Source: an uncultured Oscillospiraceae bacterium (GTDB taxonomy: Bacteria > Bacillota > Clostridia > Oscillospirales > Oscillospiraceae). Taken from it: 12,312 nt of DNA. Location: contig CAKUNB010000040.1 of NCBI GenBank assembly GCA_934668285.1, forward strand, positions 1-12,312, in the 5' to 3' direction. Under the pieces are notes generated by a model. The model did not search any database, was not told the origin of the DNA, and saw only the letters and a list, made by a program, of their open reading frames with translations. Below, in pieces: positions 5,888-12,312 of the stretch. The position numbers and the translations under genes are program-made. The number at the start of each line of letters is the position of its first letter. Positions within the stretch are counted from its first letter, which is position 1.

Positions 5888-7228
5888 TTACTGCACGTCG
5901 TTTGCGTCGAAGGGATCGCCGCATTCGGGGCAGAACTTGGGCGGATGCTTCGGGTCGGCAGGAGTCCAGCCGCACTTGTCGCACTTGTAAAGCGGTTCTC
6001 CGGCGGGCTTGGGCTTGCCGCACTCGGAGCAGAAGCGGCCCTTGTTCACTGCGCCGCAGGAGCAGGTCCAGCCATCAGCGGGCTTCGGCTTGCCGCAGTT
6101 CTGGCAGAATTTCGAGGTGTTCACCGTGCCGCAGGAGCAGGTCCAGCCGCCGGCGGGGGCAGACTGCGCGGGCTGCTGCATTTGCTGCTGCTGCATTTGC
6201 TGCTGCTGCATTTGCTGCTGCTTCTGCGCGGCGCTCATCTGGTAGAGCTGCTGGGCGTTCATGCCGCCGGACATCTGGGCCATGTTCATGCCCATAAAGC
6301 CGATGGCAGCGCCGCCCGCGTTACCGGCAGCGGCCTTCATGGCCTCGGCCTGCGCGCCGGTGAGGGTCGCGGCGGCCATATCGGCGGAGCGGAGCACCGC
6401 CGTCTTCTGCAGCTCGCGGATAGACTCGGCCTGATCGGCGGGCAGGCTGGGCGGATTCATGGTGATCTCGCCGAGGCGGATGCCGCGCGGCGTCCAGTCG
6501 GGCTTCAAAAATTCGCGCATTGCATCGCGCAGCTCAACGACGTGGCTGCTGATCTGGTTGGGGCGAATTTCCAGCTCGGCGATCTTGCCCAGCGCGGGCT
6601 GCAGCGCCATCACGAAGGAGTTGCGCAGCATCTCGTTCATGTCCTCGCGGGTGTAATCGCCCTTGATGTTGCCGCTGAACTTCTCGAAGAACAGAATCGG
6701 ATCCTCGAGGAAGTAGGTATAAGTACCGTTGCAGCGCAGGTCGACGTCCATGTCAAGGCCGATGTTGCGGTCGACGGCGCGGAACATGACGGGCGTGGGC
6801 GTGCCGTAGAGGTTGTTCTTGATTTCCAGCAGGTTAAAGTAGTACACGCGCTGGTCGCGGCCGGTGTTGCCGCCGAAGGCGATGCGGCGGCCGATGGTCT
6901 TGAAGCTGTTGACGATGTTTTTGCCGAGGCTTCCCTCGAAGATGCTCGGCTCAGCCGAGTTGTCGTAGACGAACGGGCCCGGCTCGGCTGTGAATTCCAC
7001 GATCCGGCCCTGATCGACGATGGCCATGGCCTGACCGGGGTTGACGACGATCAGCGAGCCGTTGGAAATGATATTCTCCGAACCGTTGTTGCGGGTCTTG
7101 CCGTCGGTGTTGCGCATGGCGCGGCGCACCAGAACGTTGTCGGGCAGCGCGTCGCAGATGAAGTATTCCTTATACTGATCGGCAAGAACGCCTCCAGCCG
7201 CGCCGAGTGCGACTCTGATAAGTCCCAT
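5888..7228 (-). CDS. ydjI: SPFH-domain protein with C-terminal zinc ribbons (YdjI-like)
   Basis: 446 aa; first gene of the operon. A short N-terminal stretch precedes an SPFH (stomatin/prohibitin/flotillin) domain at about 50-262. An Ala/Gly/Met-rich segment follows (284-330), then a Gln-rich run (332-352) coded by a 15-bp tandem repeat. Three zinc ribbons close the protein: Cys364/366/375/378, Cys389/391/400/403 and Cys416/419/433/436. The first two are near-duplicate WTCSCG...FC..CGKPKP units. The start at 7228 is chosen because GGAAGGAG lies 8 bases upstream; the in-frame ATG at 7246 overlaps that site and lacks a good one of its own. In B. subtilis YdjI is required to bring PspA to the membrane. 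Older databases call this family virion core protein, which is misleading. Confidence 0.9.
   Translation of the reverse strand: MGLIRVALGAAGGVLADQYKEYFICDALPDNVLVRRAMRNTDGKTRNNGSENIISNGSLIVVNPGQAMAIVDQGRIVEFTAEPGPFVYDNSAEPSIFEGSLGKNIVNSFKTIGRRIAFGGNTGRDQRVYYFNLLEIKNNLYGTPTPVMFRAVDRNIGLDMDVDLRCNGTYTYFLEDPILFFEKFSGNIKGDYTREDMNEMLRNSFVMALQPALGKIAELEIRPNQISSHVVELRDAMREFLKPDWTPRGIRLGEITMNPPSLPADQAESIRELQKTAVLRSADMAAATLTGAQAEAMKAAAGNAGGAAIGFMGMNMAQMSGGMNAQQLYQMSAAQKQQQMQQQQMQQQQMQQPAQSAPAGGWTCSCGTVNTSKFCQNCGKPKPADGWTCSCGAVNKGRFCSECGKPKPAGEPLYKCDKCGWTPADPKHPPKFCPECGDPFDANDVQ
6179..6222 (-). repeat. 15-bp tandem repeat coding a QQQQM run
   Basis: CATTTGCTGCTGCTG occurs three times in a row (6179-6193, 6194-6208, 6209-6222, the last one base short). 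In the minus-strand ydjI gene it encodes repeated Gln-Gln-Gln-Gln-Met. The unit is in frame, so gain or loss of copies would change the linker length without breaking the protein. Confidence 0.9.
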
Positions 7229-7299
7229 TGCAAATCTCCTTCCCATAAAAAGGCATATTTTTATTCGCGGCCCGCCCTGCGCGCCGCCGGTCTGGCTTT

Positions 7300-7328
7300 A
7301 TTATAACATATCTTTGTCGCCGTGTACA
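7300..7328 (-). promoter_or_regulatory. Promoter for the ydjI-ydjG-ydjH operon
   Basis: On the minus strand, -35 TGTACA (7323-7328; four of six consensus bases) and a perfect -10 TATAAT (7300-7305) are 17 bases apart. The leader to the ydjI start is about 65 bases. It has a housekeeping form. I do not see the TGAAAC/CGTA type expected of an ECF sigma-W promoter, which drives the B. subtilis operon. Confidence 0.8.
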
Positions 7329-7358
7329 GGATTCCGGTAAAAATTTCTCCGGCAACCG

Positions 7359-7388
7359 TTGCACAGGAACGGCAGTCTGTGCTATACT
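7359..7388 (+). promoter_or_regulatory. Promoter for the aminopeptidase operon
   Basis: -35 TTGCAC (7359-7364) and -10 TATACT (7383-7388) are separated by 18 bases. The leader to the ATG at 7440 is about 45 bases and contains a small hairpin (CGCTCC 7404-7409 with GGAGCG 7415-7420). It faces away from the ydjI promoter, with 30 bases between the two -35 boxes. Confidence 0.75.
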
Positions 7389-7439
7389 GGAGACAGAGAA
7401 AAACGCTCCCCCGTGGAGCGGGTACGGAGGACAATTCAA

Positions 7440-8708
7440 ATGATAGACCATGCAACGGAGCTTTGCCGCTGGCTCGACCGCGGCGTATCTCCTTACCATA
7501 CCGTCGCCGTCGCGGCGGAGTATCTGCAGGAGCACGGCTTTTCCGCCCTGCGGGCGGAGGCGCCGTTCGAGCTGGCGCGCGGCGGGCGGTACTATGTGCA
7601 GAGCGGGACCTTTCTTGCCGCCTTCACCTTAGGGCAGCAGTCCGACCGCTTCCGCATTGCCGCAGCGCACACCGACTGGCCCTGCATGCGCGTCAAGCCG
7701 GATCCCGAGCAGGTCGCCGGCGGCTGCTGCAAGCTCAGCGTGGAGCCTTACGGCGGCGCGATTCTGAACTCGTGGCTCGACCGGCCGCTGTCGCTGGCGG
7801 GCGTGGTCATGGTGCGGACAGAACAGCCCATGCAGCCCGAGGCGCGGCTGATCTGCTGGGACGAGCCGCTGCTGACCATTCCGAATCTCGCCATTCACAT
7901 GAACCGCGAGGTCAACAAGGGCGTACCGACCAAGGCGAATGTCGACATGCTGCCGCTGTGCGCCACGGTCGCCGACGGCTGGAGCAGGGACGGCTATCTG
8001 GTTGAAAAAATCGCGGAGAAGCTGGCCGTCCGGCCGGAGGACGTGCTCTCCTTTGAGCTGAATGTCTACTGCGCGGAGAAGGCGCAGCGCGTCGGCTTTG
8101 CGCAGGACTTCATCTCCTCGCCCCGGCTGGACAATATCACCTCGGTGCATGCCGTTGTAACCGCGCTGGCTGCGGCGGCGGGCGACGGCGTGAACGTCGC
8201 CGTGCTGTACGACAACGAGGAGATCGGCAGCAACACCCGCCGCGGCGCGGACAGCACGATGCTCTCGCTCCTGCTGGAAAAGATCGCCGCCGCGCTGGGC
8301 CTTGACCGCGTCGCCATGCTCGACGCGTGCCTCAGGGGCATGTTCCTCTCCTGCGACGCGGCGCATGCGCTGCACCCGAACCATCCGGAATATGCCGACA
8401 CGAGCTGCGCCCCGCGGATGAACCGCGGCGTGGCGCTCAAGCGCAGCCCGCGCTATTCATCCGAGGCCGAGACCTGCGCCGTCGTGCGCGGTCTGTGCGA
8501 AAAGTACGGTATCCCGATGCAGCTTTATATGAACCGGCCCGATCTTGCCGGCGGCGGTACCGTCGGCTCGATGGCCTCGGCCCTGCTGGCCATGCCGGCG
8601 GCGGACGTGGGCGTGCCGATGCTGGCGATGCACTCGGCCCGCGAGCTGATGGGCGCGCAGGATCAGGCGGCGCTTTGCCGCCTCTGTGAAGCATTTTTTA
8701 ACGAATAA
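7440..8708 (+). CDS. apeB: M18-family metallo-aminopeptidase
   Basis: 422 aa, a typical length for the family. It is a cytosolic di-zinc enzyme that removes N-terminal, often acidic, residues from peptides. Metal and catalytic positions are all visible: His77 in AAHTD, the bridging Asp231 in SPRLDN, Glu260-Glu261 in DNEEIGS, Asp306 in SCDAAHALHPN and His398 in AMHSARE. GGAILNSWLDRPL (105-117) and GGGTVGS (371-377) are further family blocks. AAHTD is followed by Trp80 where I would expect Ser. The start at 7440 has GGAGG 9 bases upstream; an in-frame ATG at 7359 coincides with the promoter -35 region and is rejected. It is the first gene of a three-gene unit, 14 bases before the SLH-transpeptidase. 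Confidence 0.94.
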   Translation: MIDHATELCRWLDRGVSPYHTVAVAAEYLQEHGFSALRAEAPFELARGGRYYVQSGTFLAAFTLGQQSDRFRIAAAHTDWPCMRVKPDPEQVAGGCCKLSVEPYGGAILNSWLDRPLSLAGVVMVRTEQPMQPEARLICWDEPLLTIPNLAIHMNREVNKGVPTKANVDMLPLCATVADGWSRDGYLVEKIAEKLAVRPEDVLSFELNVYCAEKAQRVGFAQDFISSPRLDNITSVHAVVTALAAAAGDGVNVAVLYDNEEIGSNTRRGADSTMLSLLLEKIAAALGLDRVAMLDACLRGMFLSCDAAHALHPNHPEYADTSCAPRMNRGVALKRSPRYSSEAETCAVVRGLCEKYGIPMQLYMNRPDLAGGGTVGSMASALLAMPAADVGVPMLAMHSARELMGAQDQAALCRLCEAFFNE

Positions 8709-8722
8709 GGGAGGAAGGGACA

Positions 8723-11164
8723 ATGAAAAAGCTGATACTCCGCGCGGCGGCGCTGCTGTGCTGCCTGAGCCTGCTGCTGGCCCCCGCCTCGGCGGCCAAG
8801 GTCTCCTCTGAGGGCTACGAGTTCCCCGACGACTGGAGCCGCGAGGCGCTGGTCTTCGCCGTGGAAAACGGCATCTTCGCGGGCGACGAGCACCACAGGC
8901 TCAATCCGGAAAAGAACATCACCCGCGCGGAAATGGCGGCGGTGCTGGTGCGCCTGCTCGGCGCAACGGAGCAGGGCAATCTGAGCGCGTACACCGACGT
9001 ACATACCGACGACTGGTTCTATCGGGAGCTGGGCGCGGCGGTCGGCGCGGGCGTTTTTAACGGAACGTCCAACACGACGATGGCCCCGAACGCGCCCATT
9101 ACCCGCGAGCAGGCGGCGGTCGTGCTGTGCCGCGCCTTCGGCGTGGTCGCGTCCAAGCGCGAGGCCTATCTCGGCTTCGGCGACGGCGCGGCGGTCTCCG
9201 GCTACGCCCGCGACGCAGTCAGCGCGCTGAAGGAAGCCAAGATCATCAACGGCTACGAGGACGGCACCTTCCGTCCCGCCAATTCCATCACCCGCGCCGA
9301 GGTCGCGCAGCTGCTGTTCAAGATGTTTGACTGCATTGCCGACACGCCCGAGGAAATCCCCGCCTCCGGCTGGGTGCTCTATCGCGGTAAGGCCGCCCTG
9401 CCGGAGACGCTGTCGCTCGACGGCACGCTGATCCTCGGGCAGGCCATGCCCGCAGCTCTTGCAGTGACGGACTGGAATATCACCGGCACGCTGGCCGTGC
9501 GCACCGGCACCGATACGACGCTTGATCTGGCGGGCGTGAAGACCGCGCAGCTGGTCTTTGCGCCGCGCAGCGGCAAGCTCACGGGCAACACCACCTCGGT
9601 CTGCCTGTGGGGCGGCGGCGCGACCTATCACGGCATCGCTTCCGAGCTGATCGTCATGGGCGGCAGCCACACGGCAATCGGCGGCTATCCGATGCTGGAT
9701 CTGCGCGGCGGCTCGCTTGACCTCACCGGCAGCGCGCTGGACGTGGTGATGGGCAGCGGCGCGGCCCTGCAAATGACCGGCAGCGCCGCAACGGTGACAA
9801 TGGAGGATTCCGCCGTCCTGACGCTCCCCGGCGGCACGGAAATGCTCACGATGGGCAACCACTGCACCGCCGAGGTGGGCGGCCGCCCGAAGACGGTCGT
9901 CATGGGCGACTCCTCCTCCCTGACGCTGAACGGCAGCGCCGGCTTGCTCACGATGGGCGATTCCTCCGGCGCAATCATCAACGGCAGCCTGAAAACCGTC
10001 CACATGGGCAACGGCGCTACCCTGTCGCTGACGGGCAGCGCGGAGGCACTGGTCGCCGGAAAGCATGCCGTCGCATCCGTCGGCAGCGGCCTGAAAACGG
10101 CGCAGCTCGGCGACGGCTCCACCCTGACTCTGACCGGTGACGCCGAATCACTGACCGCTGAAAATAATACCACCGTAACCATCACCGGCAGCCTCGGCAC
10201 AGCGCAGCTGGGCGACAGCTCGTCGCTGACCCTGACCGGCAGTGCGGAGACGGTCTCTCTGGGTAAGAATTCCACCGCCACCATCGGCGGCACCGCAGCC
10301 GCCGCCACCGTTCTGGCCGGAACGAAGCTGACCGTCAACGGCAGAGTGCAGACGCTGACGCTTGACGGCGAGGGCTGCACCGTAAACGGCAGCGGCAGCG
10401 TCGGAAATCTGATTCTGAACTACGGTAACTGCGAAATTTCCGTCCCCTGCGACAGCCGCGAGGGCGAATACTACAACGCCCTGCAGCGCGAGCATGACAA
10501 CGCGCTGAACGTGGTCAAGACGATGCGCGTGGCCTGCACGGTGGAAAAGGAAACAAAGCTCTACAGCAACCGCTACCTCAGCGGCTACATCCGCACGATC
10601 CCCGCAGGCTCGATTGTTTATAACGAGTGGCACCCCGCAGGCAACACCTTTTACGTCTCCTGCGAGGACGGCACGAAGGGCTGGGTCTATCGCTGGGACT
10701 GCTACATCCCCGACGACACGGTCACGACCGACGGCAACCTCGACTACTCCGACGCGACCAAGGAGGGCTTCGTCGACCTCAACGGCTATTCCAGCAAGAC
10801 CGACTATCTGATCTGGGTCAGCCGGTACACGCAGAAGGTCATCGTCTTCCAAGGGTCGAAGGGAAACTGGAAGGTCCTGCGCACCTTCCCCTGCTCCTCC
10901 GGCGCGAACAACACGCCGACACCGGCCGGCGTGTTTGAAACCTCCCTGCACGAGTACCGCTGGAACTTCAACAATTACTATGTTTCCAACGTCACCATCT
11001 TCAACGGTGACCACGCCTTCCACACCATTTTGTACAATTACGGCGGCGGCATCTATGACGACCGCGTCGGCATTCCGCTGTCGCACGGCTGTATCCGGAT
11101 GCTCCAGCCCGACGCCCAGTATATCACCGATCTTCCTCTGCATACGACCGTTGTCGTCTATTGA
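8723..11164 (+). CDS. SLH-anchored L,D-transpeptidase with central 17-residue repeats
   Basis: 813 aa, exported. Signal peptide 1-25. Three SLH domains lie at about 33-80, 89-140 and 150-203, with ITRAE/ITREQ/ITRAE motifs (66-70, 126-130, 189-193); SLH domains bind secondary cell-wall polymer. A less regular beta-rich region (about 215-342) leads to ten consecutive exact 17-residue repeats (343-512), probably a beta-solenoid, and degenerate units to about 565. An SH3-like segment follows (about 600-662). The C-terminal YkuD L,D-transpeptidase domain (about 692-813) has His767 and the catalytic SHGCIR motif with nucleophile Cys790 and Arg792. Such enzymes make 3-3 peptidoglycan cross-links or attach proteins to the wall. 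GGGAGG sits 8 bases before the ATG. The catalytic module is clear; the role of the solenoid is inferred to be spacing or binding in the wall. Confidence 0.93.
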   Translation: MKKLILRAAALLCCLSLLLAPASAAKVSSEGYEFPDDWSREALVFAVENGIFAGDEHHRLNPEKNITRAEMAAVLVRLLGATEQGNLSAYTDVHTDDWFYRELGAAVGAGVFNGTSNTTMAPNAPITREQAAVVLCRAFGVVASKREAYLGFGDGAAVSGYARDAVSALKEAKIINGYEDGTFRPANSITRAEVAQLLFKMFDCIADTPEEIPASGWVLYRGKAALPETLSLDGTLILGQAMPAALAVTDWNITGTLAVRTGTDTTLDLAGVKTAQLVFAPRSGKLTGNTTSVCLWGGGATYHGIASELIVMGGSHTAIGGYPMLDLRGGSLDLTGSALDVVMGSGAALQMTGSAATVTMEDSAVLTLPGGTEMLTMGNHCTAEVGGRPKTVVMGDSSSLTLNGSAGLLTMGDSSGAIINGSLKTVHMGNGATLSLTGSAEALVAGKHAVASVGSGLKTAQLGDGSTLTLTGDAESLTAENNTTVTITGSLGTAQLGDSSSLTLTGSAETVSLGKNSTATIGGTAAAATVLAGTKLTVNGRVQTLTLDGEGCTVNGSGSVGNLILNYGNCEISVPCDSREGEYYNALQREHDNALNVVKTMRVACTVEKETKLYSNRYLSGYIRTIPAGSIVYNEWHPAGNTFYVSCEDGTKGWVYRWDCYIPDDTVTTDGNLDYSDATKEGFVDLNGYSSKTDYLIWVSRYTQKVIVFQGSKGNWKVLRTFPCSSGANNTPTPAGVFETSLHEYRWNFNNYYVSNVTIFNGDHAFHTILYNYGGGIYDDRVGIPLSHGCIRMLQPDAQYITDLPLHTTVVVY
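9749..10258 (+). repeat. Ten in-frame 51-bp repeats (17 aa each), alternating types
   Basis: Within the SLH-transpeptidase gene, residues 343-512 divide without gaps into ten 17-residue units of the form xGdssxLtltGsaextx. Glycine is at unit position 2 in eight of ten and at position 11 in nine of ten. Units alternate over most of the array: units 4, 6, 8 and 10 are SLTLTGSAE-like, while units 3, 5, 7 and 9 are VGGxLKT-like, giving a 34-residue (102-bp) higher-order period. DNA identity between units is moderate, so the array is old or under protein-level selection. Confidence 0.9.
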
Positions 11165-11206
11165 TTCTTTCCCCGCGATAACATTCTGAAAAGTGAGGTG
11201 CCCTGC

Positions 11207-11950
11207 ATGCTGAAAGGAAAGGCTGCCATCGTGACCGGAGGAACGCGCGGCATCGGTATGGCAATCGTAAGAACGTTCCTGCAAAATGGCGCACAGGTTG
11301 CGCTGTTCGGCAGCCGTGAGGAGACCGTTGAAAAAGCCGTCGCCGCGCTGAAGGCCGAAAACGCAGCCTGGCCCGTGATGGGCCTTGCCCCCGATCTGAC
11401 CGATTTTTCCGCAGTGCAGGAGGCCGTGCAGACCGTGCACGCCGCCTTCGGCGCGGTGGATATTCTGGTCAACAACGCCGGAATCTCTGCGCGGGAGCCG
11501 CTGGCGCAGTACCCGCCGGAGAGCTTCAAAAAAATCATGGATCTCAATGTCACGGCAGTGTTCAACGGCTGCAAGGCCGTCGAGCCGATCATGCACGCCG
11601 CCGGAGGCGGCTGCATCATCAACACCAGCTCGATGGTCAGCCTCTACGGTCAGCCCAGCGGCGTCGGCTACCCCGCCAGCAAGTTTGCCGTCAACGGCCT
11701 GACAAAAAGTCTGGCCCGCGAGCTTGGCCCCGCCGGTATTCGCGTCAATGCCGTCGCGCCCGGCGTGACCCGCACGGATATGCTCGCGGCGCTCCCTGCC
11801 GACATGGTCGAGCGCATCTCCGCGCCCATCCCGCTGCGCCGCATCGGCGAGCCGCAGGAGGTTGCAAACGCCTTCCTCTTCCTCGCCAGCGATCTGGCCA
11901 GCTACGTCACCGGCACCATCCTCTCCGTCGACGGCGCCGCCCAGACCTGA
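11207..11950 (+). CDS. Short-chain dehydrogenase/reductase (FabG-like SDR)
   Basis: 247 aa, classical SDR length. It is an NAD(P)-dependent oxidoreductase acting on an unknown carbonyl or alcohol. Visible features are the TGGTRGIG dinucleotide motif (10-17), Asp63, NNAG (89-92) and the catalytic Asn114, Ser142, Tyr155 and Lys159 (YPASK). Ser36-Arg37 after the second strand suggests NADP(H). The C-terminus SYVTGTILSVDGA is FabG-like. The ATG at 11207 is preferred, with GTGAGGTG about 6 bases upstream; a GTG at 11198 is inside that site. It starts 42 bases after the transpeptidase with no clear promoter between, and is closed by the terminator at 11964. It could be a 3-oxoacyl-ACP reductase, but no other fatty-acid genes are nearby, so the substrate is open. 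Confidence 0.93.
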   Translation: MLKGKAAIVTGGTRGIGMAIVRTFLQNGAQVALFGSREETVEKAVAALKAENAAWPVMGLAPDLTDFSAVQEAVQTVHAAFGAVDILVNNAGISAREPLAQYPPESFKKIMDLNVTAVFNGCKAVEPIMHAAGGGCIINTSSMVSLYGQPSGVGYPASKFAVNGLTKSLARELGPAGIRVNAVAPGVTRTDMLAALPADMVERISAPIPLRRIGEPQEVANAFLFLASDLASYVTGTILSVDGAAQT

Positions 11951-11963
11951 CCCACAAAAAACC

Positions 11964-11996
11964 GCCGAGACCGGAACCCCGGTCTCGGCAGTTTTG
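11964..11996 (+). terminator. Intrinsic terminator of the aminopeptidase-SDR unit
   Basis: GCCGAGACCGG (11964-11974) pairs perfectly over 11 bp with CCGGTCTCGGC (11979-11989) around AACC, followed by AGTTTTGTTT. It begins 13 bases after the SDR stop. An A-run lies on the left side (11955-11961), so it may also work from the other strand. Confidence 0.9.
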
Positions 11997-12051
11997 TTTG
12001 TATCAAAAGGTTCGGCTGCTGTCATCACAAAGAGGACGCCGCCCAACGATG

Positions 12052-12083
12052 CGTAGGGCGGGGTGCCCCCACCCCGCCGCGCA
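12052..12083. repeat. CTACG-flanked hairpin, inverted near-copy of 3811-3843
   Basis: GGCGGGGTG (12057-12065) pairs with CACCCCGCC (12070-12078) around CCCC. Read on the minus strand the flanks are TGCGC and CTACG, matching the layout and the stem of the hairpin at 3811-3843. Confidence 0.75.
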
Positions 12084-12138
12084 GGCACCTTCAGATTTGG
12101 TACGATTGAGCTGAATGGCAAAAATCCCGTTATACGCT

Positions 12139-12166
12139 GTAGGGGCGCTCGACGAGCGCCCCTACG
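12139..12166. repeat. 12-bp palindrome with CTACG edge
   Basis: GTAGGGGCGCTC (12139-12150) pairs perfectly with GAGCGCCCCTAC (12154-12165) around GAC. The right edge reads CTACG, as in the other members of this hairpin family. Confidence 0.8.
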
Positions 12167-12168
12167 GC

Positions 12169-12210
12169 CAGCTTGTCAAAAAAGTCCTTGCGGACTTTTC
12201 CGACAAGCTG
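12169..12210. repeat. Long two-part hairpin containing a GTCAAAAAAGTCC segment
   Basis: The outer stem CAGCTTGTC (12169-12177) pairs with GACAAGCTG (12202-12210). After a 2x2 internal loop, AAAAGTCC (12180-12187) pairs with GGACTTTT (12192-12199) around TTGC. Its left arm resembles the CAGACTGTCAAAGAAGTCC lead-in of the MITE-like repeats. Confidence 0.8.
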
Positions 12211-12214
12211 CCTT

Positions 12215-12257
12215 CAAAATTGCAAAATAGAAATAGTAATATTATTTTGCAATTTTG
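12215..12257. repeat. 14-bp AT-rich inverted repeat
   Basis: CAAAATTGCAAAAT (12215-12228) pairs perfectly with ATTTTGCAATTTTG (12244-12257) around a 15-base AT-rich loop. It is the only AT-rich member of this palindrome cluster. Confidence 0.75.
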
Positions 12258-12281
12258 CCCGCTGCGGCGGGGTTATTGAAC

Positions 12282-12312
12282 GTGAAAGGAAACCCTGACG
12301 GTTCCCTTTCAC
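12282..12312. repeat. 13-bp inverted repeat at window edge
   Basis: GTGAAAGGAAACC (12282-12294) pairs with GGTTCCCTTTCAC (12300-12312) apart from one A/C mismatch, around CTGAC. The right arm ends exactly at the window edge, so the structure may extend further. Confidence 0.7.

Noticed and set aside
5945..7306. Plus-strand open frame of about 453 codons opposite ydjI
   Set aside because: Antisense to a gene with a clear SPFH domain and zinc ribbons, and it runs across that operon's promoter.
8663..10066. Minus-strand open frame of about 467 codons opposite the SLH-transpeptidase
   Set aside because: Low-complexity Arg/Ala/Gly/His-rich translation, crossing an intergenic junction between two real genes; a codon-bias shadow.
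10148..12121. Long minus-strand open frame (about 657 codons) opposite the transpeptidase and SDR genes
   Set aside because: It is antisense to two well-supported genes, runs through the operon terminator and has no ribosome binding site or family motif.

Overview
The window looks like chromosomal DNA from a GC-rich, endospore-forming member of the Clostridia, most likely an Oscillospirales-type gut lineage. The evidence is a SpoIID/LytB-family protein, an S-layer-homology (SLH) cell-wall protein, Bacillota-type GGAGG ribosome binding sites, promoters close to the housekeeping consensus, and intergenic DNA full of small palindromes and ATTGCGAGG-type dispersed repeats. No phage, plasmid, transposase, CRISPR array or defence system is visible. 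The assignment is an inference; no database was searched.

Layout. 1-660 has no genes. It holds a 199-bp-period duplication of a MITE-like element (1-352), a little unremarkable DNA, and an array of seven tiny hairpins joined by TGATATA-like spacers (493-660). A minus-strand tRNA-Leu(CAG) follows (704-791), with its own promoter and a perfect 19-bp terminator hairpin. Next come a minus-strand Si-type citrate synthase (889-2259) and, diverging from it, a secreted SpoIID/LytB-type protein (2343-3329). 3330-3960 is a second island of dispersed repeats. A minus-strand operon of three genes (7228 down to 3961) encodes an SPFH protein with zinc ribbons, a tail-anchored zinc-ribbon protein and a TPM-domain membrane protein. 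These match the YdjI, YdjG and YdjH proteins of Bacillus subtilis. A divergent promoter pair at 7300-7388 separates this operon from a plus-strand unit: M18 aminopeptidase (7440-8708), a large SLH / repeat-solenoid / L,D-transpeptidase (8723-11164) and an SDR oxidoreductase (11207-11950), closed by a strong terminator (11964-11996). The window ends in a third palindrome island (12052-12312).

How the genes may work together. YdjI-YdjG-YdjH form a membrane-associated complex which in B. subtilis links the phage-shock protein PspA to the membrane; no pspA gene is present here, so this triad either acts alone or works with a partner encoded elsewhere. The SLH-transpeptidase is probably anchored to a secondary cell-wall polymer while it remodels peptidoglycan. 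Its central domain is built from ten consecutive exact-length 17-residue repeats that alternate in type, and it is the most distinctive protein in the window. The aminopeptidase and SDR flanking it look like housekeeping enzymes sharing its transcript.

The most unusual non-coding content is the hairpin material. Stem sequences differ from copy to copy while the flanks or spacers are kept, which suggests repeat families in which the fold, rather than the stem sequence, is conserved.
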